NCBI RefSeq assembly: GCF_026586665.1
Contig: NZ_JAODIY010000004.1
Coordinates: forward strand, 1 to 64,000
DNA length: 64,000 nt
Direction: 5' to 3'
DNA from: Halovenus rubra
GTDB taxonomy: Archaea; Halobacteriota; Halobacteria; Halobacteriales; Haloarculaceae
Of the stretch, positions 17,035-25,781 are shown piece by piece (the stretch's first letter is position 1; every line of letters starts with the position of its first letter). Under the pieces are notes generated by a model. That model did no database searches. It worked only from the letters and a program-made list of their open reading frames with translations, and was not told the origin of the DNA. The position numbers were made by a program, and so were the translations under genes.

Positions 17035-18635
17035 GAGAGTAACCGACCGATTCCCGGTACCTTTGTGAGACGACCCTTGAGATGACTCATCGTCATGAGC
17101 GAGCGGGCATACCACGACGTGGGCATGCCCGGCGGTACGGTCAGTGGCCCAACCTTCGATGTCGCAACCGTCCGAGATTCGAGAAAGCGCTTGATTCCTT
17201 CGGGACCCTGTCGGCGGCCAAGCCCAGAGTCGCCGAACCCACCCATTGGCGCATCAACAGCTGCCCACCCCGAGGTGAATCCGTCGTTGACACAGACTGT
17301 CCCACAGTCGACCTGCTCGGCAACAGCGATACCACGCTCACGGTCACCTGTCCAGACGCTCCCGTTGAGTCCGTACTCGGAGTCGTTCGCTGCTGTAATT
17401 GCTGCTGAGGTGTCAGGTACTGATTCGACGGTGACAACAGGGCCAAACGTCTCTTCGCAGGCGAGTGTCGTCTCGTCGTCAACGTCGGTGAGTACTGTTG
17501 GCTCATAGACGTATGGGCCAACGTCCGGTCGGTGTCTCCCTCCTGTCAGAAGCGTTGCGCCATCATTGAGTGCATCATTGACATGGCTCTTGACACGGGC
17601 CAACTGGTCGGCGCTGATGAGAGAGCCAACATCTGGCTCGTAGCTAAGCTCCGTGCCAAGGGTTAGCTGTCGGGTGGCCCCAACGAATGCATCGAGGAAC
17701 TCATCGTAGATGGCCTCGTCGACGTAGATTCGCTCGGCAGACAGACAGAGCTGGCCAGCGTTGGTGAAACAGGCCTGAACGGCTCCGCGAGCTGTTTTCG
17801 TTGGGTCAGCATCGTCAAGAACAAGCAGCGGGTTCTTTCCACCGAGTTCGAGTGATGTGTCAATAAGGTTCCGACCCGCCTGTTCGGCAACAACCCGCCC
17901 AGTCTCAGTCCCGCCGGTAAACGCAATATAGTCAACCTGGTCGATGAGTGCCGGACCGGTAACCTCGCCTTGGCCAGTGACAACCTCCAGTACGCCATCA
18001 GGCAGCCCTGCTTTTTCGAGGAGTTCGGCGAGCATGAGCGCAACAAAAGGCGTCTGCTCGTCTGGCTTGAGAACGACGGTGTTGCCGGCGACGAGAGCCG
18101 GAATCACGTCAGCCATCGCGAGTGTTACGGGGTAGTTCCACGGGGAGATAACGCCCACGACGCCAACCGACTCGTAGGTGACTTTGGCTGTTGTGACCAA
18201 CGGGAAGGCACCGGTGCGGCGGTCACTTGCAAGCACATCTGGCGCGTTGCTTGCACAGTACGAGCAGTTTATCGAGATATCGGCTACTTCCTCAACTGCA
18301 TGTTTTCGTGATTTACCGGTCTCTAGCTGGAGGATATCGAGTACTGTGTCCCGGTGCTCGTAGACGAGAGTGCCAAAGCGGTCGAGTATCTCTGCTCTGT
18401 CTTCGGGGTCACGGTTGGCCCAAGACTCCTGTACGTTTCGTGTGCGTTCGACAGCCGTTTCGACAGCTGCTTGACCACAGTTCGGAACGGTACCGAGTGG
18501 CTCCTCTGTTGCTGACTCTCGGACAGTAAGCTGTCCACTCTCTTTACTGCTCACCCGGGAAGAAAGGGCTTGGAGTCGTTCCTGTGACACTGTCGCGTCT
18601 GTTATCCTTGGTGACTGCTTGGTCTCGTGAGTCAT
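17031..18635 (-). CDS. Aldehyde dehydrogenase family protein (succinate-semialdehyde-dehydrogenase-like)
   Basis: A 534-residue NAD(P)-dependent aldehyde dehydrogenase. It shows the catalytic-site pieces VISPWNYPVTLAMAD, the glutamate in LELGGKNPLLVLDDAD, the nucleophilic cysteine in FTNAGQLCLSAERIYVD, and EETFGPVVTVE. A C-terminal extension of about 45 residues beyond the core (TSWYARSLMTMSHLKGRLTK) is amphipathic and might contact the membrane. Translationally coupled to the SDR downstream, suggesting a shared pathway acting on a hydrophobic or acyl-derived aldehyde, which is inference. Substrate is not determined by sequence. Confidence 0.88.
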   Translation of the reverse strand: MTHETKQSPRITDATVSQERLQALSSRVSSKESGQLTVRESATEEPLGTVPNCGQAAVETAVERTRNVQESWANRDPEDRAEILDRFGTLVYEHRDTVLDILQLETGKSRKHAVEEVADISINCSYCASNAPDVLASDRRTGAFPLVTTAKVTYESVGVVGVISPWNYPVTLAMADVIPALVAGNTVVLKPDEQTPFVALMLAELLEKAGLPDGVLEVVTGQGEVTGPALIDQVDYIAFTGGTETGRVVAEQAGRNLIDTSLELGGKNPLLVLDDADPTKTARGAVQACFTNAGQLCLSAERIYVDEAIYDEFLDAFVGATRQLTLGTELSYEPDVGSLISADQLARVKSHVNDALNDGATLLTGGRHRPDVGPYVYEPTVLTDVDDETTLACEETFGPVVTVESVPDTSAAITAANDSEYGLNGSVWTGDRERGIAVAEQVDCGTVCVNDGFTSGWAAVDAPMGGFGDSGLGRRQGPEGIKRFLESRTVATSKVGPLTVPPGMPTSWYARSLMTMSHLKGRLTKVPGIGRLLS

Positions 18636-18710
18636 CTGGTGGTTTCTTTTGGGCGTGAACCATTATTACATCACGGGCTTGCACAGGTGAGCAAAGTTAA
18701 CGCACGAGAC

Positions 18711-18717
18711 TTTATAA
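18711..18717 (+). promoter_or_regulatory. TATA box of the dodecin gene
   Basis: TTTATAA centred about 30 bases before the dodecin ATG gives a leaderless transcript, the common haloarchaeal arrangement. Confidence 0.65.
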
Positions 18718-18744
18718 CACACCCAAGCGAAACGAGGGGATGCA

Positions 18745-18945
18745 ATGGTGTTCAAGAAAATCGACCTAATCGGAACAAGTGAAGAATCGTTCGAGGATGC
18801 TATCGATGACGCTATCGACCGCGCCGAAACGACCCTAGAGAACGTTCATTGGGTCGACGTAGAAGAACTCGGGGTTGAAGTCGCGTCTGTTGAAAAACGG
18901 GAGTACCAGGCTGAAGTTGAGATAGCGTTCCAACTGGAAGCGTAA
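18745..18945 (+). CDS. Dodecin (flavin-storage protein)
   Basis: A 66-residue protein forming a hollow dodecamer that in Halobacterium binds riboflavin and related flavins in stacked pairs. It starts [20 protein letters not shown] and keeps the flavin-sandwiching Trp36 and the hydrogen-bonding Gln55 of the characterised haloarchaeal protein. Length matches. Leaderless TATA promoter upstream. Its stop codon is immediately adjacent to the stop of the convergent ErpA-like gene, with no base between. Confidence 0.95.
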   Translation: MVFKKIDLIGTSEESFEDAIDDAIDRAETTLENVHWVDVEELGVEVASVEKREYQAEVEIAFQLEA

Positions 18946-19308
18946 TTACGTGCGGAAACTTTCGCCACAGCCACACTCGCTGACGACGTTCGGATTCTCG
19001 ACGTGGAAGCCTTCGCCTTGTAAGCCACCTTCGTATTCCAGAACTGACCCTTCGATGTAATTCATGCTCGCAGGGTCGACAAACACGCGTAACTCGTGGT
19101 GCTCGAATATTGTGTCGTCTTTTTCTGGCTCGTTATCGAAACGCATCCCATAGGAGAGCCCGGCACAGCCACCTTGCTGGACGTACAGACGAAGCCCAGC
19201 GATATCGGTATCCATGCCTTCTCCTTCGAGCAGCCCTATGGCCTCTGCTGCGGCCTGTTCAGTCACTGAAATACTGGTACCCTGGGATGGCTCCTCGGTG
19301 GTGCTCAT
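18946..19308 (-). CDS. Iron-sulfur cluster insertion protein, ErpA/IscA family
   Basis: An A-type carrier of 120 residues that delivers iron-sulfur clusters to target enzymes. The three invariant cysteines are present: Cys48 in QQGGCAGLSYG and Cys112/Cys114 in SECGCGESF. The segment FVDPASMNYIEGSVLEYEGG is also typical of the family. Acidic N-terminal extension of about 14 residues. Monocistronic and leftward, convergent with dodecin at zero spacing. Whether it is ErpA, IscA or HesB type is not resolved. Confidence 0.93.
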   Translation of the reverse strand: MSTTEEPSQGTSISVTEQAAAEAIGLLEGEGMDTDIAGLRLYVQQGGCAGLSYGMRFDNEPEKDDTIFEHHELRVFVDPASMNYIEGSVLEYEGGLQGEGFHVENPNVVSECGCGESFRT

Positions 19309-19348
19309 ACAGAATCATATTCGCCCAACATTGTTAACTCTTACACCA

Positions 19349-20623
19349 TCATGTGGCTTCATCGCTGGTCGCTTCCTCTGCTGTCTCCTGAATGAGGCGG
19401 ATTCGCTCGGGAATTGGTGGGTGCTGGTGATTGAACGCGGCGTACCACGGATGTGGGAAGGGGTTCGATAGGTTTTCAGTGGCCAACTGTGACAGCGCAC
19501 CAACCATCGGTTCGCCTTCACCCATCACATCGACGGCGAAGGCGTCAGCCTCTCTTTCGTGTGCCAGCGAGAGTTTATTCACCAGCGGTGCAGTGAGTTC
19601 GAATATCGGCATGACAAACAGGAGTGCGATAAACAGGCCGGCGTACGTCGCATCTGCTGGCAGGTCGAACAGAGAGAATACCCAGTCTGTTGTCAGCAGA
19701 TAGCCCAATACGGCGAGAACAACACCAAGTTGGACAACGGTGGCTCCGAGGCGCTTCCAGATGTGATTTCGCTTCCAGTGGGCAAGTTCGTGAGCGAGAA
19801 CGCCTTCGATTTCAGCCCCTTCCAACGTCTCGACCAGCGTATCGAAAAGGACGACGCGTTTTGTCCGACCAAAGCCGATGAAGTATGCGTTGAGCCGGCT
19901 TGACCGACGACTGGCATCCATTGTGTATATCTCCTCGGCTTCGAAGCCAGCGCGGTCGAACACCGACTCGATTCGGTCACGGAGCTCTCCTGTTTTGACT
20001 GGTTCGAAATCGTTGAACAGCGGAGCGATAACGCGTGGATAAAGCACCTGTATAAGCAACAGGAACGCAACAATAAGTAGCCAACCGCCGGCCACCCACA
20101 GTGCTGTCTTGAACAATTCGATGAGTATGAGTAACGCTCCCGAGAGGGTTCCGAGCAACACGACCCCAACTAACGTCTCGACAACGAGGTCCCGAAGCCA
20201 GAGCTGCGGTGAGGTCTCGTTGAAATTAAATTGCTCGTCGATGACGAACGTGTTGTAAAGGTCGAATGGAACTCCGACGATGCGGTTGGCGGCAAACAGC
20301 CCGATAAAAAAGAGAACTCCCTGTGTAGCCGGATGCAGACCGGTTTCGTTCAGCCAGTCGACGGCTCCAGTCACGACGCCCGTATACAGGGCACCGAGCA
20401 AAAGAACCACAGAAACCCACGACTGTATCAACGACAGCCCAGTTCCGGCACGCTGATAGTTGATAATCTCGCCAGAATCCTGAATATCAAGATACTCTCT
20501 GAGCCAGTCGGCCTTTTGATGCATTTCGCTGGCCCCGTACCGCACATTCAGTATCGAAAGCACTGTCGAGAGGAGTGTCGTTCCACCCACTAGTGCCAAC
20601 AGAAGGGCGTGATATTTCAACAT
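19349..20623 (-). CDS. M48-family membrane zinc metalloprotease (Ste24/CaaX protease-like)
   Basis: A 424-residue integral membrane protease. The zinc motif HELAH sits near residue 277 in GVLAHELAHWKRNHIWKRLG, and the third ligand is in HEREADAFAVD about 80 residues later. At least six hydrophobic segments surround it. The N-terminal third with NTFVIDEQFNFN and the cytosolic MDASRRSSRLNAYFIGFG segment match Ste24-type enzymes rather than the shorter HtpX. Archaea lack CaaX prenylation of the yeast kind, so a membrane protein quality-control role is likelier. It is a single gene with its own upstream region. Confidence 0.9.
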   Translation of the reverse strand: MLKYHALLLALVGGTTLLSTVLSILNVRYGASEMHQKADWLREYLDIQDSGEIINYQRAGTGLSLIQSWVSVVLLLGALYTGVVTGAVDWLNETGLHPATQGVLFFIGLFAANRIVGVPFDLYNTFVIDEQFNFNETSPQLWLRDLVVETLVGVVLLGTLSGALLILIELFKTALWVAGGWLLIVAFLLLIQVLYPRVIAPLFNDFEPVKTGELRDRIESVFDRAGFEAEEIYTMDASRRSSRLNAYFIGFGRTKRVVLFDTLVETLEGAEIEGVLAHELAHWKRNHIWKRLGATVVQLGVVLAVLGYLLTTDWVFSLFDLPADATYAGLFIALLFVMPIFELTAPLVNKLSLAHEREADAFAVDVMGEGEPMVGALSQLATENLSNPFPHPWYAAFNHQHPPIPERIRLIQETAEEATSDEAT

Positions 20624-20777
20624 ACGTAATTGTCAACGCACCACTCCGATGTTTGTTGTGGTCTATTCACTCAATCGAGAGTAGAACTATGCTCCACAAT
20701 ACCATGTATCGCGTTACTAAATCACACTGACGGCGTAGATAACAAGGCTCAAGTAGGAATTTTTGCAAGTGTCAATA

Positions 20778-20948
20778 ATGAGCCTCAAAGAGCGGCAAAC
20801 GGCAGAGTCAACTGACAGCCCCAACACAGACGACGGCTGGGACCTCACGAAGGAACTCAAAATAATCTGTACCCTCTGGCTTTCGACGGCGTTGCTCGTT
20901 GGTTTTGTGTTTATCGCGTTTAGCGACGTCATTGCAGGACTGGCATAG
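20778..20948 (+). CDS. Small single-span membrane protein, unknown
   Basis: A 56-residue protein starting MSLKERQTAESTDSPNTDDG: a polar acidic N-terminal half and one hydrophobic segment IICTLWLSTALLVGFVFIAF followed by a short tail. Start chosen at 20778; an in-frame upstream Met at 20763 adds five residues. It lies 55 bases before the DUF429 gene on the same strand. I do not recognise a family. The membrane topology is plausible from the hydrophobic run; reality as a gene is moderately supported. Confidence 0.6.
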   Translation: MSLKERQTAESTDSPNTDDGWDLTKELKIICTLWLSTALLVGFVFIAFSDVIAGLA

Positions 20949-21003
20949 AAGCCACCAAATACGGTGCACGTACTTTTTACGAGGCAGTGTCTGTGTTTAG
21001 TAT

Positions 21004-21732
21004 ATGTACGTCGGTGTGGACTGGAGTGATGACTCGTGGCTCGCAGTTGTGTTCGACAGCGATGGGTACGACCAAGCAGAGGTGTTTGCAGAGATTGGTG
21101 ACCTCTGGTACCAGTACGAAGAACTCGCAGAGTTGGTCTTGGTCGATGTTCCAATCGGTCTCATCGAAGAAGGAACTGCCAGCCGAAGGTGTGACATACT
21201 CGCAAGCGATATTGTGGGCTCACGCGCTTCATCTCTGATTGAGCCTCCCGTCCGGGAGGCAACGAGAAAACGACGATACCCCGCTGCAAAACGAGTTCAC
21301 GAACGCAAAACGGGAACAGCCCTCTCCGAGCGAGCGTTCACACTGAGCGATTCGATTGCGGCTGTCGATGACCTGTTGCGTAATGTGCCTGAGGCTCGGA
21401 TGACATTCCGTCAGTCACATCCCGAACTATGCTTTCGCGCACTTGGCGACGAACCGCTGGAATATCCAAAACGAACTGCTGCGGGGTACGCTGAACGGAT
21501 GCGAACGCTTGCTGGGTTTGACACTGACGCGCCGCCGGTTGTCCAAGCGGTCGCTGAGGAAACGGGCGGCGCTGGCGTGGCTGTCGACGATGTGCTTGAT
21601 GCAGTTGTCCTAGCATACACTGCACAGCCTGGCCCCGGTTCGCTTTACTCGCTCCCACCAGAACCGCCGACTGACGCCAAGGGACTACCAATGGAACTCG
21701 TTTACCGAGCGGAAACGCCACTCAGGCAGTAA
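21004..21732 (+). CDS. DUF429 family protein (predicted RNase H-like fold)
   Basis: A 242-residue DUF429 protein. The start MYVGVDWSDDSWLAVVFDSD shows the acidic beta-strand motif of RNase H-like folds, then LVLVDVPIGLIEEGTASRRCD, the basic patch YPAAKRVHERKTG, and RQSHPELCFRALGDEP in the middle. A DDVLDAVVLAYTA segment near residue 195 supplies a further aspartate. Biochemical activity is undetermined for the family; nuclease-like chemistry is an inference from the fold. It is convergent with the next gene, with 12 bases between stops. Confidence 0.82.
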   Translation: MYVGVDWSDDSWLAVVFDSDGYDQAEVFAEIGDLWYQYEELAELVLVDVPIGLIEEGTASRRCDILASDIVGSRASSLIEPPVREATRKRRYPAAKRVHERKTGTALSERAFTLSDSIAAVDDLLRNVPEARMTFRQSHPELCFRALGDEPLEYPKRTAAGYAERMRTLAGFDTDAPPVVQAVAEETGGAGVAVDDVLDAVVLAYTAQPGPGSLYSLPPEPPTDAKGLPMELVYRAETPLRQ

Positions 21733-21744
21733 ATCGACCAGACG

Positions 21745-22359
21745 TTACAGTTCTGTCGCCTCTTCAGGCTCTTTGCCGACAAGCGGTTCCCAACGCTCGT
21801 GTGTGAATTTACCGAGAATTGTCCCATCAATCGTTTTGAAGTAGGTGTTGAGGCAGCCGTATTCCTCGCCGTTTTCGACCATTCCTTTCCCGCGTGTCGG
21901 GTCGTACGAACAGGCGACAAATATCGACCGCTGGCGGTCCGGGTCGATGAACTCGGTGACCAAGAACACAAACGATTCGATAGGCTTGCCGTAAGCGAGG
22001 AACTCGGAGAACTCCGACTCATCGTAGATATCCGAAATCACATCAGCGTGATTGTTAGGGACGATGTGATGAAGGCCAAACCGGTCGTGTTGTCCCATGT
22101 CTTTCGAAACTGCGTCTGTATGTGCGGCGATAACTGTGTGTGTCTCCCAGCCGTCATTTTTCCGGTCTGTTGCGAGTACTTCCATCTCTTCAAGGACCGC
22201 TTGCCATGCCTGTTCATGAACGTCTCCATAGCTTTCTAGACGGGCTTTGTGTAACTCTTCGTTCTGGGCATCGCCTTTCCCAACGTGGGGGTCTTCTATG
22301 TCGTCCATATCATCGGGGAGGGAACCATTGTCATCGTCGGTTTTCTCGTCGGTAGGCAT
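21745..22359 (-). CDS. Conserved haloarchaeal hypothetical protein
   Basis: A 204-residue acidic protein starting MPTDEKTDDDNGSLPDDMDD. The first 45 residues are very acidic and probably unstructured. The rest is an alpha-beta domain with HDRFGLHHIVPNNHADVISD, SFVFLVTEFIDPDRQRSIFV and YFKTIDGTILGKFTHERWEPL. No catalytic motif is visible. An in-frame start at 22422 would add 21 residues of poorer composition. I believe it corresponds to a haloarchaeal DUF family (DUF7529 is a guess) but cannot confirm it. No operon partner. Confidence 0.75.
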   Translation of the reverse strand: MPTDEKTDDDNGSLPDDMDDIEDPHVGKGDAQNEELHKARLESYGDVHEQAWQAVLEEMEVLATDRKNDGWETHTVIAAHTDAVSKDMGQHDRFGLHHIVPNNHADVISDIYDESEFSEFLAYGKPIESFVFLVTEFIDPDRQRSIFVACSYDPTRGKGMVENGEEYGCLNTYFKTIDGTILGKFTHERWEPLVGKEPEEATEL

Positions 22360-22524
22360 GTGAAACACTCCGGAGACGAAGGTAGATAACTCTTGAGGTT
22401 GTGTACTGGTAGAACTATGCATGACCCGCCCGATAGACCGTTGTCATCGACCTGCCTGTACTGTTTCGAAAAAGCTCAGACCTGTCCGGAGTAACCCGAT
22501 ACTAACGAGTCTCAGTACCCTGTC

Positions 22525-23067
22525 TTAGACAACGCCAAAATATGTTTCCATCGCAAATGAGACGCCGAACACGAGCAAGCTTGCCAGAAACAACTTCCCA
22601 CCAACCGTGATGCGGTTGTCGGGCAACGGCGGGTGGACCCACCTGTTGGGGGGCACTGTCTGTACAAGTTGCTGGAACCGGGAGAGGTCTCTGTCACTGA
22701 GCGTCTCCAGTACATCGTCGCCTTTTGTGGCGTCTTGCATGCTCTCGCGCAACTGTCTGGCATCGTCGCTCGTGCCGTGGTTTTGATTGGGTTCTTCGTC
22801 ATCGGAGCCAAACGAGAAACTGAGCAAGTTACGCGACGGCATATCTGATTTCCACCGCGAGGACGGCCACAACTTCACGCTCCCGAGTGTCATTAGCAGC
22901 CAGCCTACGACAAAAAGAAAGATCTTCCCGCGGACGAAGCCACCACCGGTTGCAATGCCCAAGATGATAGCAACAACACTGATGACAGCAGTCAGAACAA
23001 CAGCGTAGCTGACTGCGTCAACACAAACACGGGTTAGTTCGACTGTCCGGCTCTCTGACCTATCCAT
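22525..23067 (-). CDS. Predicted membrane protein, unknown
   Basis: A 180-residue protein starting MDRSESRTVELTRVCVDAVS. Two hydrophobic segments near residues 18-40 and 47-65 are followed by a soluble acidic region of about 90 residues, then a third segment near the C-terminus (KLFLASLLVFGVSFAMETYF). The soluble region contains SDRDLSRFQQLVQTVPPNRWVH and looks helical. Its start lies six bases from the stop of the DppF gene upstream, so it may be the tail of the transporter operon. Function not recognisable. Confidence 0.75.
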   Translation of the reverse strand: MDRSESRTVELTRVCVDAVSYAVVLTAVISVVAIILGIATGGGFVRGKIFLFVVGWLLMTLGSVKLWPSSRWKSDMPSRNLLSFSFGSDDEEPNQNHGTSDDARQLRESMQDATKGDDVLETLSDRDLSRFQQLVQTVPPNRWVHPPLPDNRITVGGKLFLASLLVFGVSFAMETYFGVV

Positions 23068-23073
23068 TTGCTG

Positions 23074-24417
23074 TCAGTACCGCTCGTCGAGTACTTCCGA
23101 CGGGCGAGCGTGCTCCTCGGAATGGCGATGACAGAAGCTCTGTCGCCCTGTCTCACTAACTGTGGAATACTCAGGAGACTCTTTCTCACAGACACTGCCG
23201 AACTCTTCTGTGAGGACTGCAAGCGCTTGGTCTTCGTCGTTATCGGCTGCATAGTCGACAATTTCGTCGAGGACCGATGCAGCATCTTGGGGAATGTTCA
23301 GATGTCCGAACAGGTCATCGTACGTCTCATCGACGCTTGCAAACCGGGTCTGTCGTCCGAGACGTTCACGAATTCGTTCCCGGAGCGAGCGGTCCGCGCG
23401 CTGTCGCTCTAACAGCACGTCACGGAGTGTGTTGATACCCATCCAAATCTCATCGTCAAGTTGTTCGTACTCTGGTGGGCGGATTCGGGCTGGACAACGC
23501 GTGTTGAACGGACAGCCATTAGGCGGATACCGTGGGTTCGGGGGAGTCCCGTGAAGCGTTATTCGATCGGCAGTGGCGGTTGGATCCGGCTTCGGAATGG
23601 CCGACAGAAGCGAGTGTGTATATGGGTTTGCCGGATTGTTGAATAGCTCATCTGTTGGTCCGATCTCCATGATGTTGCCCAGATACATGACTGCGACGCG
23701 GTCACAGATGTGCTGGACGACAGACAGGTCGTGCGCAATAAATAGGTATGTTAGCCCGAACTCTTCTTGTAGGTCTTCGAGTAGGTTGATAATCTCGGCC
23801 TGAACAGAGACGTCAAGTGCACTCACCGGCTCGTCAAGCACCATAAAATCAGGCTCCAATGCGAGCGTCCGAGCGATACCGATACGTTGACGCTGCCCTC
23901 CCGAGAACTGGTGGGGATAGCGGTAGTAGTGCTCGGGCCGGAGTCCGACTATATCCAACAACTCTTTGACGTGTTCTCTGCACTCTTGGGGGGTTCCCCA
24001 TTCGTAGACATCAAGCGGTTCCCGGACAATCTCTCCGACAGTCATCCGGTCGTTAAGACTGGAGTCAGGGTCTTGGAACACCATCTGTGCATTCCGGCGC
24101 CACTGATAAAGCTCGTCGCCGCTTAACTCGGTGATGTCGGTTCCATCGTACCGGACTTCGCCACCGGTTGCGTCTTCGAGTTGAAGCAACGTTCGACCAA
24201 GTGTTGTCTTCCCACAGCCTGACTCACCGACCAGCCCCAACGTTTCGCCATTGAAAATATCGAATGAAACACCGTCGACAGCTTTGACTGGACGGCCGCC
24301 AAACAGGCCGGACTCGCCGTAGTACGTCTTTAGGTTGCGAATTTCGACCAGCTTTTCACGCTCCCGCCGTCGGTCGCTCGATACCTCAGCGCCGGATTCA
24401 ACTAGGTTCTGGCTCAT
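23074..24417 (-). CDS. dppF: Dipeptide/oligopeptide ABC transporter ATPase, DppF type, with C-terminal insertion
   Basis: One of the two nucleotide-binding subunits of the peptide importer. Walker A is GESGCGKT near residue 60; the signature [17 protein letters not shown], Walker B with DEPVSALD and the switch His in FIAHDLSVV follow. The 447-residue length exceeds the usual 320-330. After the oligopeptide-domain cysteine segment [14 protein letters not shown] comes about 85 extra residues (a charged helical stretch) before the segment [13 protein letters not shown] resumes the family end. It overlaps the dppD stop (ATGA). Confidence 0.93.
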   Translation of the reverse strand: MSQNLVESGAEVSSDRRREREKLVEIRNLKTYYGESGLFGGRPVKAVDGVSFDIFNGETLGLVGESGCGKTTLGRTLLQLEDATGGEVRYDGTDITELSGDELYQWRRNAQMVFQDPDSSLNDRMTVGEIVREPLDVYEWGTPQECREHVKELLDIVGLRPEHYYRYPHQFSGGQRQRIGIARTLALEPDFMVLDEPVSALDVSVQAEIINLLEDLQEEFGLTYLFIAHDLSVVQHICDRVAVMYLGNIMEIGPTDELFNNPANPYTHSLLSAIPKPDPTATADRITLHGTPPNPRYPPNGCPFNTRCPARIRPPEYEQLDDEIWMGINTLRDVLLERQRADRSLRERIRERLGRQTRFASVDETYDDLFGHLNIPQDAASVLDEIVDYAADNDEDQALAVLTEEFGSVCEKESPEYSTVSETGRQSFCHRHSEEHARPSEVLDERY

Positions 24418-25781
24418 TGCTTCTCACCTCGCATTCTGTCGCCGTCTCCCGCCTTACCTTTCTCCCTGTGCAGACTGACTGCTCCTGCTTGTGACTTCTC
24501 TTCGGGGTACAGCAGGCAGGCGGCGGTGTGATCGTTCTGTTCAGAAACCTCTACGTGCTTCGGGTGAACTACGTCACAGGCGTCGAACGCTTTAGGACAG
24601 CGCTGTGCGAATCGACAGTAGTCTGCGGGCTCGTTCGGTGTCGGAACGTTCCCTTCGATTGTTTGTAGGCGGTCTCCTCCCTGTCCACCCGGTATTGATT
24701 GGAGGAGCCCACGAGTGTAGGGGTGTTTTGGATTCTCAAACAGCGAGATAACGTCCGCTTTCTCGATAACCTCGCCAGCATACATCACATTCACTCTATC
24801 AGATACTTCGGCGATGACACCCATATCGTGGGTAATGAACATAATACCGATATCACGCTCTTCTTGAATCTCTTCGAGTAACTCGAGGATTTGGGCCTGA
24901 ATCGTTACGTCGAGTGCTGTCGTTGGCTCGTCACAGATGAGTAACTCCGGCTCACATGCCAGTGCCATCGCGATGACGGCACGCTGGCGCATTCCTCCCG
25001 AAAACTGGTGTGGATACTCGTCGACACGCCGACCAGCGTCGGGAATCCCAACTGCTTCAAGAAGTTCGACGGCTTCGCGGGTTGCTTCTTCGCCGGTGAG
25101 CCCGCGGTGTAGGTCTAGGGCCTCTTTTATCTGATTTCCAACTGTAAATACAGGGTTCAGACTCGTCAGCGGGTCCTGAAACACCATCGTAATTCGGCCA
25201 CCGCGCATCTTGCGTTGCATCTCTCCTTCGAGGCGCGTGAGCTCGATGAAACCGCTCGTAATATTTTCTGGCCGATTACCGCTTCGGCCTGTGATGAACA
25301 CACAATCGCGTTCGCTTGTGATACCCAACTTGTCACCGTAGCCGGCGGCGAGAATGTCAGTTAGCGTAATATCGCTTCTGTTGTCTCGGTCGAATGTTTC
25401 GGGTGAGATATCCGACTGTATTCTGTCGAGCAGGTCCTGTGGATTGTGCTGATCCCGTAGTTGAGAGACTTCGACGGTATGATCCGAGAACTCTGATGCA
25501 TATGCCTTGACAGTCTCAAGTTGGTGGAATCGAGCACTGCTCCCTTTGAGAATCTGTCCGGGCTTTTCGACGAGTCCCATTATCGAACGGGCGGTCACAC
25601 TCTTGCCAGACCCACTCTCTCCGACGATACCGACAGTTTCGCCTGCATCAATGTTCACTGAGATACCATCAACGGCTCGGATGGTTTCTTTGTCAGTGAA
25701 AAACGCTGTTTGTAGGTTCCGGACATCGATAAGCGGCTTCTCGTTCGAACGCTGGTCTTGTGTTGTTGTCTCTATCGACAT
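24414..25781 (-). CDS. dppD: Dipeptide/oligopeptide ABC transporter ATPase, DppD type, with internal insertion
   Basis: The second ATPase subunit. Walker A GESGSGKS is at residues 54-61 but the Q-loop [12 protein letters not shown] does not come until about residue 199, whereas 40-50 residues is usual. The extra segment of roughly 95 residues (about 81-178) is charged and helical, with no motif recognised. The rest is normal: [25 protein letters not shown] and the C-terminal oligopeptide domain ([14 protein letters not shown]). It overlaps dppF by four bases and abuts dppC by one base. Confidence 0.93.
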   Translation of the reverse strand: MSIETTTQDQRSNEKPLIDVRNLQTAFFTDKETIRAVDGISVNIDAGETVGIVGESGSGKSVTARSIMGLVEKPGQILKGSSARFHQLETVKAYASEFSDHTVEVSQLRDQHNPQDLLDRIQSDISPETFDRDNRSDITLTDILAAGYGDKLGITSERDCVFITGRSGNRPENITSGFIELTRLEGEMQRKMRGGRITMVFQDPLTSLNPVFTVGNQIKEALDLHRGLTGEEATREAVELLEAVGIPDAGRRVDEYPHQFSGGMRQRAVIAMALACEPELLICDEPTTALDVTIQAQILELLEEIQEERDIGIMFITHDMGVIAEVSDRVNVMYAGEVIEKADVISLFENPKHPYTRGLLQSIPGGQGGDRLQTIEGNVPTPNEPADYCRFAQRCPKAFDACDVVHPKHVEVSEQNDHTAACLLYPEEKSQAGAVSLHREKGKAGDGDRMRGEKQ

